A DNA stretch of 64,000 nt from Saprospira sp. CCB-QB6 (GTDB lineage Bacteria; Bacteroidota; Bacteroidia; Chitinophagales; Saprospiraceae), in the NCBI RefSeq assembly GCF_028464065.1, contig NZ_CP116808.1:186001-250000 (forward strand), read 5' to 3'. The first letter of the stretch is position 1. Each line of letters opens with the position of its first letter. The position numbers and the translations under genes are program-made. Below are positions 34,737 through 42,699 of this stretch, piece by piece. Below the pieces are notes generated by a model. That model saw only the letters and a list, made by a program, of their open reading frames with translations, searched no databases and was not told the DNA's origin.

Positions 34737-34861
34737 CTTGGGCCTACTTTAAATGATTAGTTGATCTAAACTACAGTTTTTAGCTCAATTCCCCAACTTT
34801 GTTTTAGGCTTTGCCAGCAACCTAATACTTAATTTAATAAAGTGGTTATCCTTAGTTATCC

Positions 34862-35018
34862 GAGCTTGCGCAGAGCCGCCCCAATTGGCTGAGGGGCTGG
34901 AGCAGGGCCGCCGAAGGCGGCAGACCAAGGAGCCAAAGGCGACGCAGGGCCGAGCAGACCTGCGAGCTGCGCAATGGCCCGACCCAAGGCCAAAGGCCGC
35001 AGGGGCAGCCCCAAAAAA
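34862..35018 (+). repeat. GC-rich interspersed repeat, copy 14
   Basis: Reads ggctgaggggctggagcagg, gccgaaggcggcagacc, an eroded slot (ggagcc aaa ggcgac), gcagggccgagcagacctgc and ggccgcaggggcagccccaa. It fills the gap between two divergent genes. Confidence 0.8.
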
Positions 35019-35091
35019 TCCTCTTACTGAACTGTTAAAAATTCTTTGCTAAAGGGCAAAATAGGCCTAACTTAGGGCAAACTAACAGAAC

Positions 35092-35745
35092 ATGCGATCT
35101 TTTATACTTTCTTTGGCCCTGCTTCTGGCTTTGGGGCAAACGGCTTGGGCGCAATGGCCCGATGAGCGAGACAGCAAGGCGAGTTTTGATAATTCGGCGG
35201 CTGGTTTATTGAGTTTTGGCGTGGCGGGACAAACTGCTAGCTTGCTGCATCAGGAGGATTATCAGGCGCCAATGGGCGTTGGGGCTAATTTCCGCTTGCA
35301 GTTCCACAACCGAATTAACACAGAATGGGCGCTGCATTATATGCAGGCGGATTTTGGCGAAGATGTTTTTCGCAAAGACATTTTTGTTTCGGCCAATGTC
35401 CTTTTTTACCCTTTTCCGGGCAATGAAGATTTTGAGGAAAGCTGGCGGCCATTTATCTCTTTGGGCGGCAGCATGAATTATGGCGCCTTAGAGGCTAATG
35501 CCACACCTACAAATCAGGTAGACCGCTGGAACCCCGCGCTGGCCTTGGGTTTGGGGACGCATCTCAACCTAACCCCCAAATTTGACCTTAGTATTTCGAC
35601 CCAATATATGCTGGAATTTGGCGAGGAATTGAGTCGACAAACAAGCAATGGCCGCTTATTGCTCCTCAGTTTACCCAGCGATCGGGTCGAACAACGCTTT
35701 CTTTTTAGCCTCAGCCTTAACTATAAAATTGCAGACCTATGGTAA
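35092..35745 (+). CDS. Outer-membrane beta-barrel protein 1
   Basis: 217 residues with a signal peptide (MRSFILSLALLLALGQTAWA). The mature part alternates hydrophobic strands typical of a small barrel (VGANFRLQFHNRINTEWALH, NPALALGLGTHLNLTPKFDL) and ends RFLFSLSLNYKIADLW with an aromatic residue, the usual barrel end. It overlaps the next barrel gene by 7 bases. Family not identified; OmpA/PorT-like small barrels are the nearest type. Confidence 0.75.
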   Translation: MRSFILSLALLLALGQTAWAQWPDERDSKASFDNSAAGLLSFGVAGQTASLLHQEDYQAPMGVGANFRLQFHNRINTEWALHYMQADFGEDVFRKDIFVSANVLFYPFPGNEDFEESWRPFISLGGSMNYGALEANATPTNQVDRWNPALALGLGTHLNLTPKFDLSISTQYMLEFGEELSRQTSNGRLLLLSLPSDRVEQRFLFSLSLNYKIADLW

Positions 35746-36380
35746 GCCGAATATTTTTTGCGTTGGCCCTGCTTCTTTTTGGCCAAACGAGCTTTGCTCA
35801 ATACGATCAATTGGAGGATTATGAAAAAGATGCCCCCTTTGCCTCTACGGAAGGCCTGCTCAAGCTAAATTTTGCTTTTGCTTCGGGTTTTATGCCCAAT
35901 CAAATTATCTATAATCATTATTTGCAGGGCAGTCTGGCCTATTTTCCAGAAAAAAAAGTGGCCCTAAGGGCCGATTTCTCAATGCTCTTGTCTAGCCCCA
36001 GCCAAGGAAGCATTCTAAAAAACAATACAGGCATTTATTTGGGCGGTTTTTGGCATTTTGTCGACAAACCCATTTGGGACCCTTATGTTGGCCTGCAAGC
36101 CGGGCTGCATATTAGCCAAACAACCTATGAAAAGCCTGGCTTTATCTACCCTCAATATGGTGAGTTTCAGGTTTCGCCTGCCGTTCAATTTCAGACCGGT
36201 GTCAATTTTTACATCAGCAAACATTTGCACTTATCGGCTGGCGCTCAAGCTATTGTAGCAGAGCAAAAAGGCGGAAAAGTCCCCGATGATTATTCCCTTA
36301 CCGAATTTCGAGCGCATTTGGGCCTTGGCCTTCAATTTGGGTTGATTGATCTGGAGAAGAAGAAGAATAAAGTGTTTTAG
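35739..36380 (+). CDS. Outer-membrane beta-barrel protein 2
   Basis: 213 residues; signal peptide MVSRIFFALALLLFGQTSFA. Strand pattern and length resemble the upstream barrel (VALRADFSMLLSSPSQGSIL, WDPYVGLQAGLHISQTTYEK, LRAHLGLGLQFG-type end). It overlaps the upstream gene by 7 bases, so the two are co-translated and may form a pair. Role unknown. Confidence 0.75.
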   Translation: MVSRIFFALALLLFGQTSFAQYDQLEDYEKDAPFASTEGLLKLNFAFASGFMPNQIIYNHYLQGSLAYFPEKKVALRADFSMLLSSPSQGSILKNNTGIYLGGFWHFVDKPIWDPYVGLQAGLHISQTTYEKPGFIYPQYGEFQVSPAVQFQTGVNFYISKHLHLSAGAQAIVAEQKGGKVPDDYSLTEFRAHLGLGLQFGLIDLEKKKNKVF

Positions 36381-36389
36381 TTTTTCTTT

Positions 36390-36520
36390 TGGGGCCCGCG
36401 GCCGGCTAGGCTGCGCCTAGGTCGGCCGCCGCTATGCTGCGCCGCTCGCAGGTCTGCTCGGCCCTGCGTCGCTTTGCTCCTTGGTCTGGCGCTTCGCGCC
36501 ACGGCTGCGCAGCGCTGGGC
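36390..36520 (-). repeat. GC-rich interspersed repeat, copy 15
   Basis: Reads ttttggggcccgcggccggc, cgctcgcaggtctgctcggc, cctgcgtcgctttgctcctt and ggtctggcgcttcgcgccac. The extra ggctaggctgcgcctaggtc hairpin at its start is shared with copy 21. Confidence 0.8.
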
Positions 36521-36521
36521 C

Positions 36522-36563
36522 ATAAAAGCCCGCTGGAAGTCTTTTCCAGCGGGCTTTTATTTT
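36522..36563. terminator. Terminator after the barrel genes
   Basis: A 15-bp perfect stem (aaaagcccgctggaa / ttccagcgggctttt) with loop gtctt and flanking A- and T-runs. It could serve both strands. Confidence 0.85.
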
Positions 36564-36636
36564 GGACCAAAAAAAAGCGCTATGCCCGCAGATTCGGGAT
36601 AGAGCTCCTTCTTGGATATTTAAGCGAGATTTTCGC

Positions 36637-37056
36637 CTAACGGCTAGCCGAAATCGTTTGGCTATCGTTAATTTTTAGGCCTTTGGGCAAATAAACTACA
36701 AATTTGATTTGTTCTTCACAAACTTCCCCAGCTTTCATCAGGGTAGATAGTTCTTTGGCCCAAGCTAATTTAATTTCTTGGCAAGCTGCATTGTAGTCCG
36801 CAGTCAATTTATAACGTCCTTTTTGGACCAAAAAGCTCAAAAGCTGCTCATCAATTTCTGTTACAGAAAGCTCTCCTTCAATAAAAATCGAAGGCCCTTC
36901 AGTTTCCCGTACTTCAACAGGGAAATTGCCCAAGTCAATAGCTACGGTAGTAGCGGCTTGTACAGCAAAAGACTGATAGAGTTTTTTTTGGCTTTGCGCC
37001 TTGAGCTGAGCAAAAGAAATAAAGCAAAAAACAACAAATAATAGTCTGTAAATCAT
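36637..37056 (-). CDS. Secreted hypothetical protein, paralogue 1
   Basis: 139 residues from the ATG at 37056 (MIYRLLFVVFCFISFAQLKA), which gives a clean signal peptide; 37074 is an alternative. The mature part (AVQAATTVAIDLGNFPVEVR, FIEGELSVTEI, CEEQIKFVVYLPKGLKIND) aligns with the gene at 37156-37587. Both resemble the N-terminal strands of DUF4097-type adhesin domains. Function unknown. Confidence 0.68.
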   Translation of the reverse strand: MIYRLLFVVFCFISFAQLKAQSQKKLYQSFAVQAATTVAIDLGNFPVEVRETEGPSIFIEGELSVTEIDEQLLSFLVQKGRYKLTADYNAACQEIKLAWAKELSTLMKAGEVCEEQIKFVVYLPKGLKINDSQTISASR

Positions 37057-37155
37057 AGAATTAAGAGCTTGCATTAGTACTTAGGTATTTTACGTAGTTC
37101 AAAAGCGGTTACAAAGGTAAGGCTTGCTTTTCAAATACACAAATCTTATTTAAAC

Positions 37156-37587
37156 TTATTCTGTAGAAAGATCCTGAATAGTACTATTGTTAGCAAATTT
37201 AACGGTTTCGGGTACATAGAAAATGTAGGAAAGGGTTTCCATGCACTCCTTTCCCTTTACCATGAGTACATTATTGGTCTTTTTAGAGGATATTGTCAGT
37301 TCATTGGTCGCCAAATCAATTTCTTTGACCAAGTTGTATCGCCCCTGATTAACAATAAAATCGAGGAGACGTGGGCTCGGCACAGCAATCTCTATTTTCG
37401 TTTCAATCATTAGCCGATGGCCTTGAGAAGGCTTCACTTCCACCTTGGCTCCTACTACATTGATATTGATTGTCTGTGCCCCATCCAAAGTCATACTCTG
37501 ATGAATGATTTTACTAGCCTGGGCCTGTAGCCTACAACTAGCGAAAAGACAAAAAACGATCATTAGTTTATAAAATATTCGCTTCAT
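37156..37587 (-). CDS. Secreted hypothetical protein, paralogue 2
   Basis: 143 residues; signal peptide MKRIFYKLMIVFCLFASCRL then QAQA, a signal peptidase I site, though a lipobox-like ASC is also present. The mature part, DGAQTININVVGAKVEVKPS, RLLDFIVNQGRYNLVKEIDL, CMETLSYIFYVPETVKF, parallels paralogue 1 strand by strand. The two genes are 99 bases apart, same direction. Resembles DUF4097-type beta-helix starts. Confidence 0.68.
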   Translation of the reverse strand: MKRIFYKLMIVFCLFASCRLQAQASKIIHQSMTLDGAQTININVVGAKVEVKPSQGHRLMIETKIEIAVPSPRLLDFIVNQGRYNLVKEIDLATNELTISSKKTNNVLMVKGKECMETLSYIFYVPETVKFANNSTIQDLSTE

Positions 37588-37842
37588 CAGGGTTGAAATA
37601 CCTTTTTAAATAACAAGAGAATGTTATATTGGAGATGGATGCCAAGCATAAAGCCATGAGCTAGATAGACTCGGTCTTTAGCAGTTGAAAAGAAAAAATT
37701 GTGACAGTCTTTAAACTGTTCGTTTTCGCTTGGCCTATCAAAAACCAAGCCTAGTAAAAACAACTAACACTCAAATAAATAAAAAATTATTTTCTTGAGC
37801 ACAGCATCCAAAATTATACAAAAAAGACAGGATTTTCAATTT

Positions 37843-38544
37843 ATGTGGAATAAAAAAGACTATGCTATAGAGCTAAGAGGACTTCTTCTTGAACAAAATC
37901 AACAATTATTGCTTGGTCCTCTAAACTGGCAAATCCCCTTGGGTAGCTTCAATATCTTGTACGGGCCTCTGAGTAGTGCCAAATCTTTGCTTTTGGCCTT
38001 TTTACATGGACAGCTTAGCGCAACCAAAGGCGAAGGCCGCATTCTAGACTTTGACCTTTATCAATTAGACGACTTGCAACGCTCTGCATTAAGAAGACGC
38101 ATTGCGCTTTTATCGCTCAAACAGCCACTTTTGCCCCAACAAAAAATGCAAGAACAGCTTGATTTATTGCTTTTAGCTACAGACTGGAGTAGCAAAAGCC
38201 AACGGCAACACCGCATAGATCAATTACTCCATTTTTTTCAGCTAGAAAATCAACGCTTTAATGCATTAGGCCAATTACAGCCCTTAGAGCGCTTACTTTT
38301 TCGCCTGATGCGTGCTTTACTCAATCATCCACAGGTCCTTTTACTTGATGAGCCCACAGCAGAACTTAATCAAAAAGATGCTCAAGCCTTTTTTAGACTA
38401 GTCCAAGCTTATGCAAGTAGTCAAGACTGTACCGTTATTTACAGTACGCACCGACGCCCTCCGGAAACAAAGCTCGCTTTTGAGTTATATTACTGTCAAG
38501 CTGGAAAAATTGAAAAACGCATAGAACTCCCCCCAAACTATTAA
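37843..38544 (+). CDS. ABC-type ATP-binding protein, degenerate Walker A
   Basis: 233 residues from the ATG at 37843; a TTG at 37795 would add 16. The fold is that of an ABC ATPase of the FtsE/LolD size: Walker B VLLLDEPTAELN and switch His in VIYSTHRRPP are normal. The Walker A reads YGPLSSAKSLLLAF, with Ala instead of the last Gly of GxxxxGKS, and the LSGGQ signature is replaced by LGQLQPLERLLF. Activity may be weak or lost. It may be the diverged FtsE of this group. A terminator follows; no permease is adjacent. Confidence 0.78.
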   Translation: MWNKKDYAIELRGLLLEQNQQLLLGPLNWQIPLGSFNILYGPLSSAKSLLLAFLHGQLSATKGEGRILDFDLYQLDDLQRSALRRRIALLSLKQPLLPQQKMQEQLDLLLLATDWSSKSQRQHRIDQLLHFFQLENQRFNALGQLQPLERLLFRLMRALLNHPQVLLLDEPTAELNQKDAQAFFRLVQAYASSQDCTVIYSTHRRPPETKLAFELYYCQAGKIEKRIELPPNY

Positions 38545-38552
38545 GCTTAAAG

Positions 38553-38597
38553 AGAAACGACTAGCCAGCAGTTTTGCCAGCTAGTCGTTTTCATTTT
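38553..38597 (+). terminator. Terminator after the ABC ATPase gene
   Basis: Stem aaacgactagc / gctagtcgttt, then ttcatttt. It starts 9 bases after the stop. Confidence 0.8.
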
Positions 38598-38708
38598 GCA
38601 GTCTTGGATTTGTAGCAGCAAATCCCCATTTTCATGATTGTTAGGTGGTCATCTTATTGGACATCCAGCAATTAGACGTCTATAAAAGGGCCAAGGTTGC
38701 TTTCCGCT

Positions 38709-40310
38709 CTAAAACTTTTTTCCCAAACCTAGGTAAAAGCCCCAGCTATGTGCATAAGACTGCTGATTTTGCAGAGGATCTTCCAATAAAGAAGTCAAGC
38801 CCCATCTGGTTTGCAAACCATATTGCAACTCCCAACTATCCTTAAATTTATGTCGTTGCCCCAAACGCAGAGCAATACCCCACTCCCATTGCTTATAATC
38901 AAATAAAAAATTGCCTGAAGACTGTATACTACGACTGCTTTCAAATTGTACCATTTTTCCAGCATACCCCCCTAACTCAACAAAAGCTTGAAGCTTGTCT
39001 CCCCAAAGTCGATAAAGCGATTGCTCTAGCCCTAACTCTAAACTCATATAGTTTAAGTGTATGTCCTGCTTTCCCAACAAGCCCTTATAACTGTAATCAT
39101 AGGTTTTTACTAGGTTTTTACTCCACCAAAAGCTAGCCGTCAACTGCTGTTCTCTGCTCAGCGCATAACGATAGTCTAAGGCCCAGTTGAAACTAGGAGT
39201 AGTTAAACTATGCCCATTTTCGGGATGATCCGCAGCCAATAACAATGTCAAATGCTGATATTCAACCTTTTTTTGCTGAAAATCATTGGTCAATAACTGC
39301 TGCTCTAAGCTCGAACGCAAACCTATATAATGCTTTCGCTCTGGCCGTTTAAGAGTTATAGGCGCCTTAGGCCCAACTTCTTCTTGCAACTCTTCCTCTA
39401 AAGCAATTGCCTCAGGCAAAAGCGCTGGCAAATATAAGGGACTAGCCAACTCCTCTTGGCTCGCCAATGCAGAAGAAGTGACTTTTAAGTTATCCGCTCC
39501 CCCATTCAATGGCGCTCTCTTTAATTGCCCATCAATAACAGCCGACTCTTTCTGAGTATTCGCCAAAATATTGGCCTTTTTATCTGGAGCCTCCTCTCCT
39601 AGTTCCTGAGCAGCTGGCCACAAAGTGTTTGTTGGTGGCCATTGCCCCGCAGCGGTAGCCTTCATTTTAGGCCCATTTTTTTTAGCTCGATCTTGCTCTT
39701 TTTCCTTTAAGCCCGAAGCATTTTTATGCTGCTGGCTTTTTCCTGCCCCCAACAAAGGCGTCCCCTCCTCTTTCTTTTGAGAAGAGCTGCCTGCTTCAGC
39801 CCGATAAGTCGTTTTTTGGACCAAAGGCGCCTTGTTTTCTGGCCAAAAACCTTCACTAATTTCTGGTCCATAAGCTTTGCAAAATAATAGCAGTAAAGCC
39901 GCCCAACTCAAACGCCAGCTCCAAACACGGAAGCGATAACGAAATGCCAATTGGTCCAGTGGCCGCTGCAATTTCGTCCAAACCTGCTCCAACTCTAATT
40001 GCTGATCAATAGCCGACCAAAGCTCCGATGGTGCCTTAGGCGATTCTTTCTGCGCATAAGCCTCCCGTATTTTTTGATCCATTAAACTATCGTCATCCAC
40101 AACTAAATCTGCAGAAATAGCCGACCATAAACCCGATGGAGCCTTAGTTTTTTGTCCCGACAATTTGTCTTTTAACTGCTCGTCTAATGCCAAATCATCA
40201 AGCTCCGCAGCCAAATTATCCCAAAGATGACTAGGCGCATAAACCCGCAATTCCTCTGGCAAGGCCCGCAAACGCTGCCCCAAAAGGTCTTTCTCTTCTT
40301 CTCTATACAT
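38709..40310 (-). CDS. Putative anti-sigma factor with C-terminal barrel domain
   Basis: 533 residues. The N-terminal cytoplasmic part holds three repeats of an APSxLWxxLxxxL motif (VYAPSHLWDNLAAEL, KAPSGLWSAISADL, KAPSELWSAIDQQL). A single membrane segment follows near 130-150 (SWRLSWAALLLLFCKAYG), then a Ser/Lys-rich linker, then about 200 residues with barrel-like strands (FNWALDYRYALSREQQLTAS) ending YAHSWGFYLGLGKKF. Its start overlaps the ECF sigma gene by 8 bases, the usual sigma/anti-sigma arrangement. Anti-sigma function is inferred from this linkage; a fused outer-membrane-type domain would be odd for an inner-membrane protein. Confidence 0.7.
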   Translation of the reverse strand: MYREEEKDLLGQRLRALPEELRVYAPSHLWDNLAAELDDLALDEQLKDKLSGQKTKAPSGLWSAISADLVVDDDSLMDQKIREAYAQKESPKAPSELWSAIDQQLELEQVWTKLQRPLDQLAFRYRFRVWSWRLSWAALLLLFCKAYGPEISEGFWPENKAPLVQKTTYRAEAGSSSQKKEEGTPLLGAGKSQQHKNASGLKEKEQDRAKKNGPKMKATAAGQWPPTNTLWPAAQELGEEAPDKKANILANTQKESAVIDGQLKRAPLNGGADNLKVTSSALASQEELASPLYLPALLPEAIALEEELQEEVGPKAPITLKRPERKHYIGLRSSLEQQLLTNDFQQKKVEYQHLTLLLAADHPENGHSLTTPSFNWALDYRYALSREQQLTASFWWSKNLVKTYDYSYKGLLGKQDIHLNYMSLELGLEQSLYRLWGDKLQAFVELGGYAGKMVQFESSRSIQSSGNFLFDYKQWEWGIALRLGQRHKFKDSWELQYGLQTRWGLTSLLEDPLQNQQSYAHSWGFYLGLGKKF

Positions 40311-40860
40311 CTCCCTGAAGTTTGACCAACAAATCTTTTAATAGGCTGCGTGCCCGACTCAATTGCGATTTTGAAGTCCCCTCCGAAATCTGCATCTGCT
40401 CCGCAATTTCTTTATGTGCATAGCCTTCTATCGCATACAATTTGAGTACCATGCCCGCCTTTCTCGGCAACTGATTCAATAACTCCAAAAGCTCCGCAGC
40501 ATTTATTCTCGATAAAATATCATCTACCTTTAACTCTTGCTGCTGCTGATAGTTTTCAGAATGCACCTTTTCTCGCTTGCGCTTCCGATAATGGTCCAAA
40601 GCCGTATTTACCAATATCCGACGCATCCAAGACTTTAAAGCCGCCTGAAACTTAAAGCGCTCCAAATTCTTAAAGATCTTTATAAAACTCTCCTGCAAAA
40701 CATCCGCAGCATCTTGGTCCGATTTGCAATAAATTAAGGCTACGGCATACAAATCATCGGCATAACGACGATAAAGCGCCTCCTGATAGCGCCGCTTATG
40801 CTTAATACATTGGGCAACCAATTCCTCATCGGTCAAATGTGAAAATTCATCTTTTGGCAT
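40303..40860 (-). CDS. ECF-type RNA polymerase sigma factor
   Basis: 185 residues from the ATG at 40860 (MPKDEFSHLTDEELVAQCIK). Longer upstream reading to 41217 is through a GC-rich repeat and is rejected. Sigma region 2 is YRRYADDLYAVALIYCKSDQ then DVLQESFIKIFKNLERF, with SWMRRILVNTALDHYRKRKR. Region 4 is LLNQLPRKAGMVLKLYAIEG then HKEIAEQMQISEGTSKSQLS, a helix-turn-helix for the -35 element. It is co-translated with the putative anti-sigma gene. Confidence 0.93.
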   Translation of the reverse strand: MPKDEFSHLTDEELVAQCIKHKRRYQEALYRRYADDLYAVALIYCKSDQDAADVLQESFIKIFKNLERFKFQAALKSWMRRILVNTALDHYRKRKREKVHSENYQQQQELKVDDILSRINAAELLELLNQLPRKAGMVLKLYAIEGYAHKEIAEQMQISEGTSKSQLSRARSLLKDLLVKLQGDV

Positions 40861-40906
40861 GGCGTTCTGGGGGATTTGATTAGTCAATAATTCAATGCTG
40901 CTGTTT

Positions 40907-41040
40907 TGGGGCCTCCCGCCTAGGGCGGGCGCTACGTTGCGCAGCTCGCTGTTCGCTCGGCCCTGCAGCCCTGCGGGCTTTGGTCTGCCGCCTTCGGGCC
41001 ACTGCTGCACATCGCTAGGCCAGGCGGGCTGCGCCCGCTT
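40907..41040 (-). repeat. GC-rich interspersed repeat, copy 16
   Basis: Reads ttttggggcctcccgcctag, cgcagctcgctgttcgctcg, the slot hairpin agccc tgc gggct (40967-40979), and ggtctgccgccttcgggcca, ending ctgcacatcgctaggcc. Confidence 0.85.
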
Positions 41041-41103
41041 GGGGACCGTCTTTGCTAGGACGAAAAAACAGCCCCCAAGGTTGGATTTTCCTTTTTTGCG
41101 TTC

Positions 41104-41334
41104 TACAGGCCCAAAGGGCCGCAGGCTGAGGGATGAACAGTGGTGGCGCGAAGCGCCAGACCCAGTTTTTTGAGCGTAGCGAAAAAAACGCAGGGCCGAG
41201 CAGACCTGCGAGCCCACGAACAGCCCGACCCGCCCGATAATTCATGAGGGTTTTAACCCTCATTTTGCATAAGTTCGCAAAGCGGTATCGCTTTGCGCTG
41301 GCTTTCAACCCAACGGGCGGGGCAGCCCCAAAAA
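41104..41334 (+). repeat. GC-rich interspersed repeat, copy 17, with palindromes
   Basis: Reads aggcccaaagggccgcaggc, the slot gttttttgagcgtagcgaaa, gcagggccgagcagacctgc, then atgagggttttaaccctcat (41244-41263) and a worn gctggctttcaacccaac, ending ggggcagccccaaaa. Confidence 0.85.
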
Positions 41335-42591
41335 TTAAACTGTTAGAATTTGTAGAAAGCCTGCAGCCATACCCAAAATGCTCCCCACCAAGAGGAGTTT
41401 CCATTCATCTTGTTGGAAAACGGGCCGAAGAAAATCGACAAATTCCTCTGGGGGCAGGCTACTCATCTTGTCGCTAAGTGTATGCTCAATATCTAGCGCT
41501 TGCTGAGCATAATCAAAAATCAGATGGATGTGCTCGGGCACCTCGGCCACCAAACGGCGGCAAGCAATTTCCTTGATGCGATCATAACTATCGCTGCCCG
41601 AAGTGATGCGAATGAGTGCGCTAGAAAAACCCGCAGTTTGGTCAAAACTCTCATTCACGTGCTGTTCAATAATATGAAGCAGGCGGTCAGAGGCATCGCC
41701 CTCGAACATAGCCCGAAAAATATTGGGCATGGTAATAATTTCGTTGGCCACGATATTTGCATATTCTTTGGCCACTTCTTTTTGGCGCAAAATAAATAGG
41801 CCCTGAATTTTCCAGCCAAAAAGTTTGTATGCTTTGGCGGGCTTAAAAATCATGTTGAGGGCCAAGACATTGGTCAGATAGCCGACGACTAGGCCGCCCA
41901 AGGGAAGTTGCCACCAAGCCCCAAAGGGAATCCAGATCAGCATTTGGGCAATACCGAACAAAAAGCCAAAATAAAGGCCTGAGTATTCAATAAACTTAAA
42001 TTCCTTATCGCCTACATCCAAAAACATGCGATTCATCAACTCCTTATTATTGCTCAGGTGGTTGATTGTCATTTGTTTGAGGTTAAAGATTTCGGTAATA
42101 TTATCCTTAACCTCTTGCATAATTTCCTCTGTAACTTTTGGAATTTCTCTAGCGGCCCGTTCAAAAACGGCTGCTTTTTGTTTTTCGGGCAAAAGTTTCC
42201 AGAGTGGAAGTTCTTCGCGCATCGCCTCATTGATAATCTCTCTGGTGAGATCGAGCATGCGGGGTTCCATCTCCTTGGCGATCACTCTGGGGTTGATGCG
42301 GTCGAATTGTTCTTCCACATCAATGAGTTTATCCGTAATCATATCTACGGAAGTATCGGCCATGCTGACTCCTTTAGATGGAATAATACCTTGCCAGCCC
42401 AGAATAGGATGGCCGTTTTTGGTCGTCCAGCCCACAAATTCTAGGGGATAAAAGGTCATTTTGAGGGCCAATTTATTGGTTCCCCAGCCCACCACAGCAG
42501 AAATGACAGGGATGAGTAGTGCCCAAAAGCTAAATCGGTCGACATAAAAGACCTGAAAAAAATCGAGGATAATGTTTAGGTATTCCATCAT
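41335..42591 (-). CDS. DUF445 membrane protein
   Basis: 418 residues. It matches DUF445 by ISAVVGWGTNKLALKMTFYP near the start, GWQGIIPSKGVSMADTSVDM, and the second half GGLVVGYLTNVLALNMIFKP with IQGLFILRQKEVAKEYANIV. This is a duplicated pattern of a membrane segment followed by the TN-x-L-A-L-x-M-x-F-x-P motif. Inner-membrane protein; family role unsettled. A last membrane segment lies at the C-terminus. Single gene with repeats downstream. Confidence 0.85.
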   Translation of the reverse strand: MMEYLNIILDFFQVFYVDRFSFWALLIPVISAVVGWGTNKLALKMTFYPLEFVGWTTKNGHPILGWQGIIPSKGVSMADTSVDMITDKLIDVEEQFDRINPRVIAKEMEPRMLDLTREIINEAMREELPLWKLLPEKQKAAVFERAAREIPKVTEEIMQEVKDNITEIFNLKQMTINHLSNNKELMNRMFLDVGDKEFKFIEYSGLYFGFLFGIAQMLIWIPFGAWWQLPLGGLVVGYLTNVLALNMIFKPAKAYKLFGWKIQGLFILRQKEVAKEYANIVANEIITMPNIFRAMFEGDASDRLLHIIEQHVNESFDQTAGFSSALIRITSGSDSYDRIKEIACRRLVAEVPEHIHLIFDYAQQALDIEHTLSDKMSSLPPEEFVDFLRPVFQQDEWKLLLVGSILGMAAGFLQILTV

Positions 42592-42660
42592 AAGGCCCTA
42601 AAATTAAGGCATCTCTCCTAAAGTTGGATTTTTTTGAGGCTTTTATTTTTAGTCTGGCCC

Positions 42661-42695
42661 AAAAAAAAGACCGCAGTTTTTGCGGTCTTTTTTTA
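42661..42695 (-). terminator. Terminator after the flippase-like gene
   Basis: Stem aaaaagaccgca / tgcggtcttttt with loop gttttt, just past the stop at 42700 on the minus strand. A- and T-runs flank it. Confidence 0.88.
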
Positions 42696-42699
42696 AAAC

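Noticed and set aside
40861-41217. N-terminal 119 residues of the long ECF sigma frame
   Set aside because: Encoded by GC-rich repeat; the true sigma N-terminus starts at the ATG at 40860.
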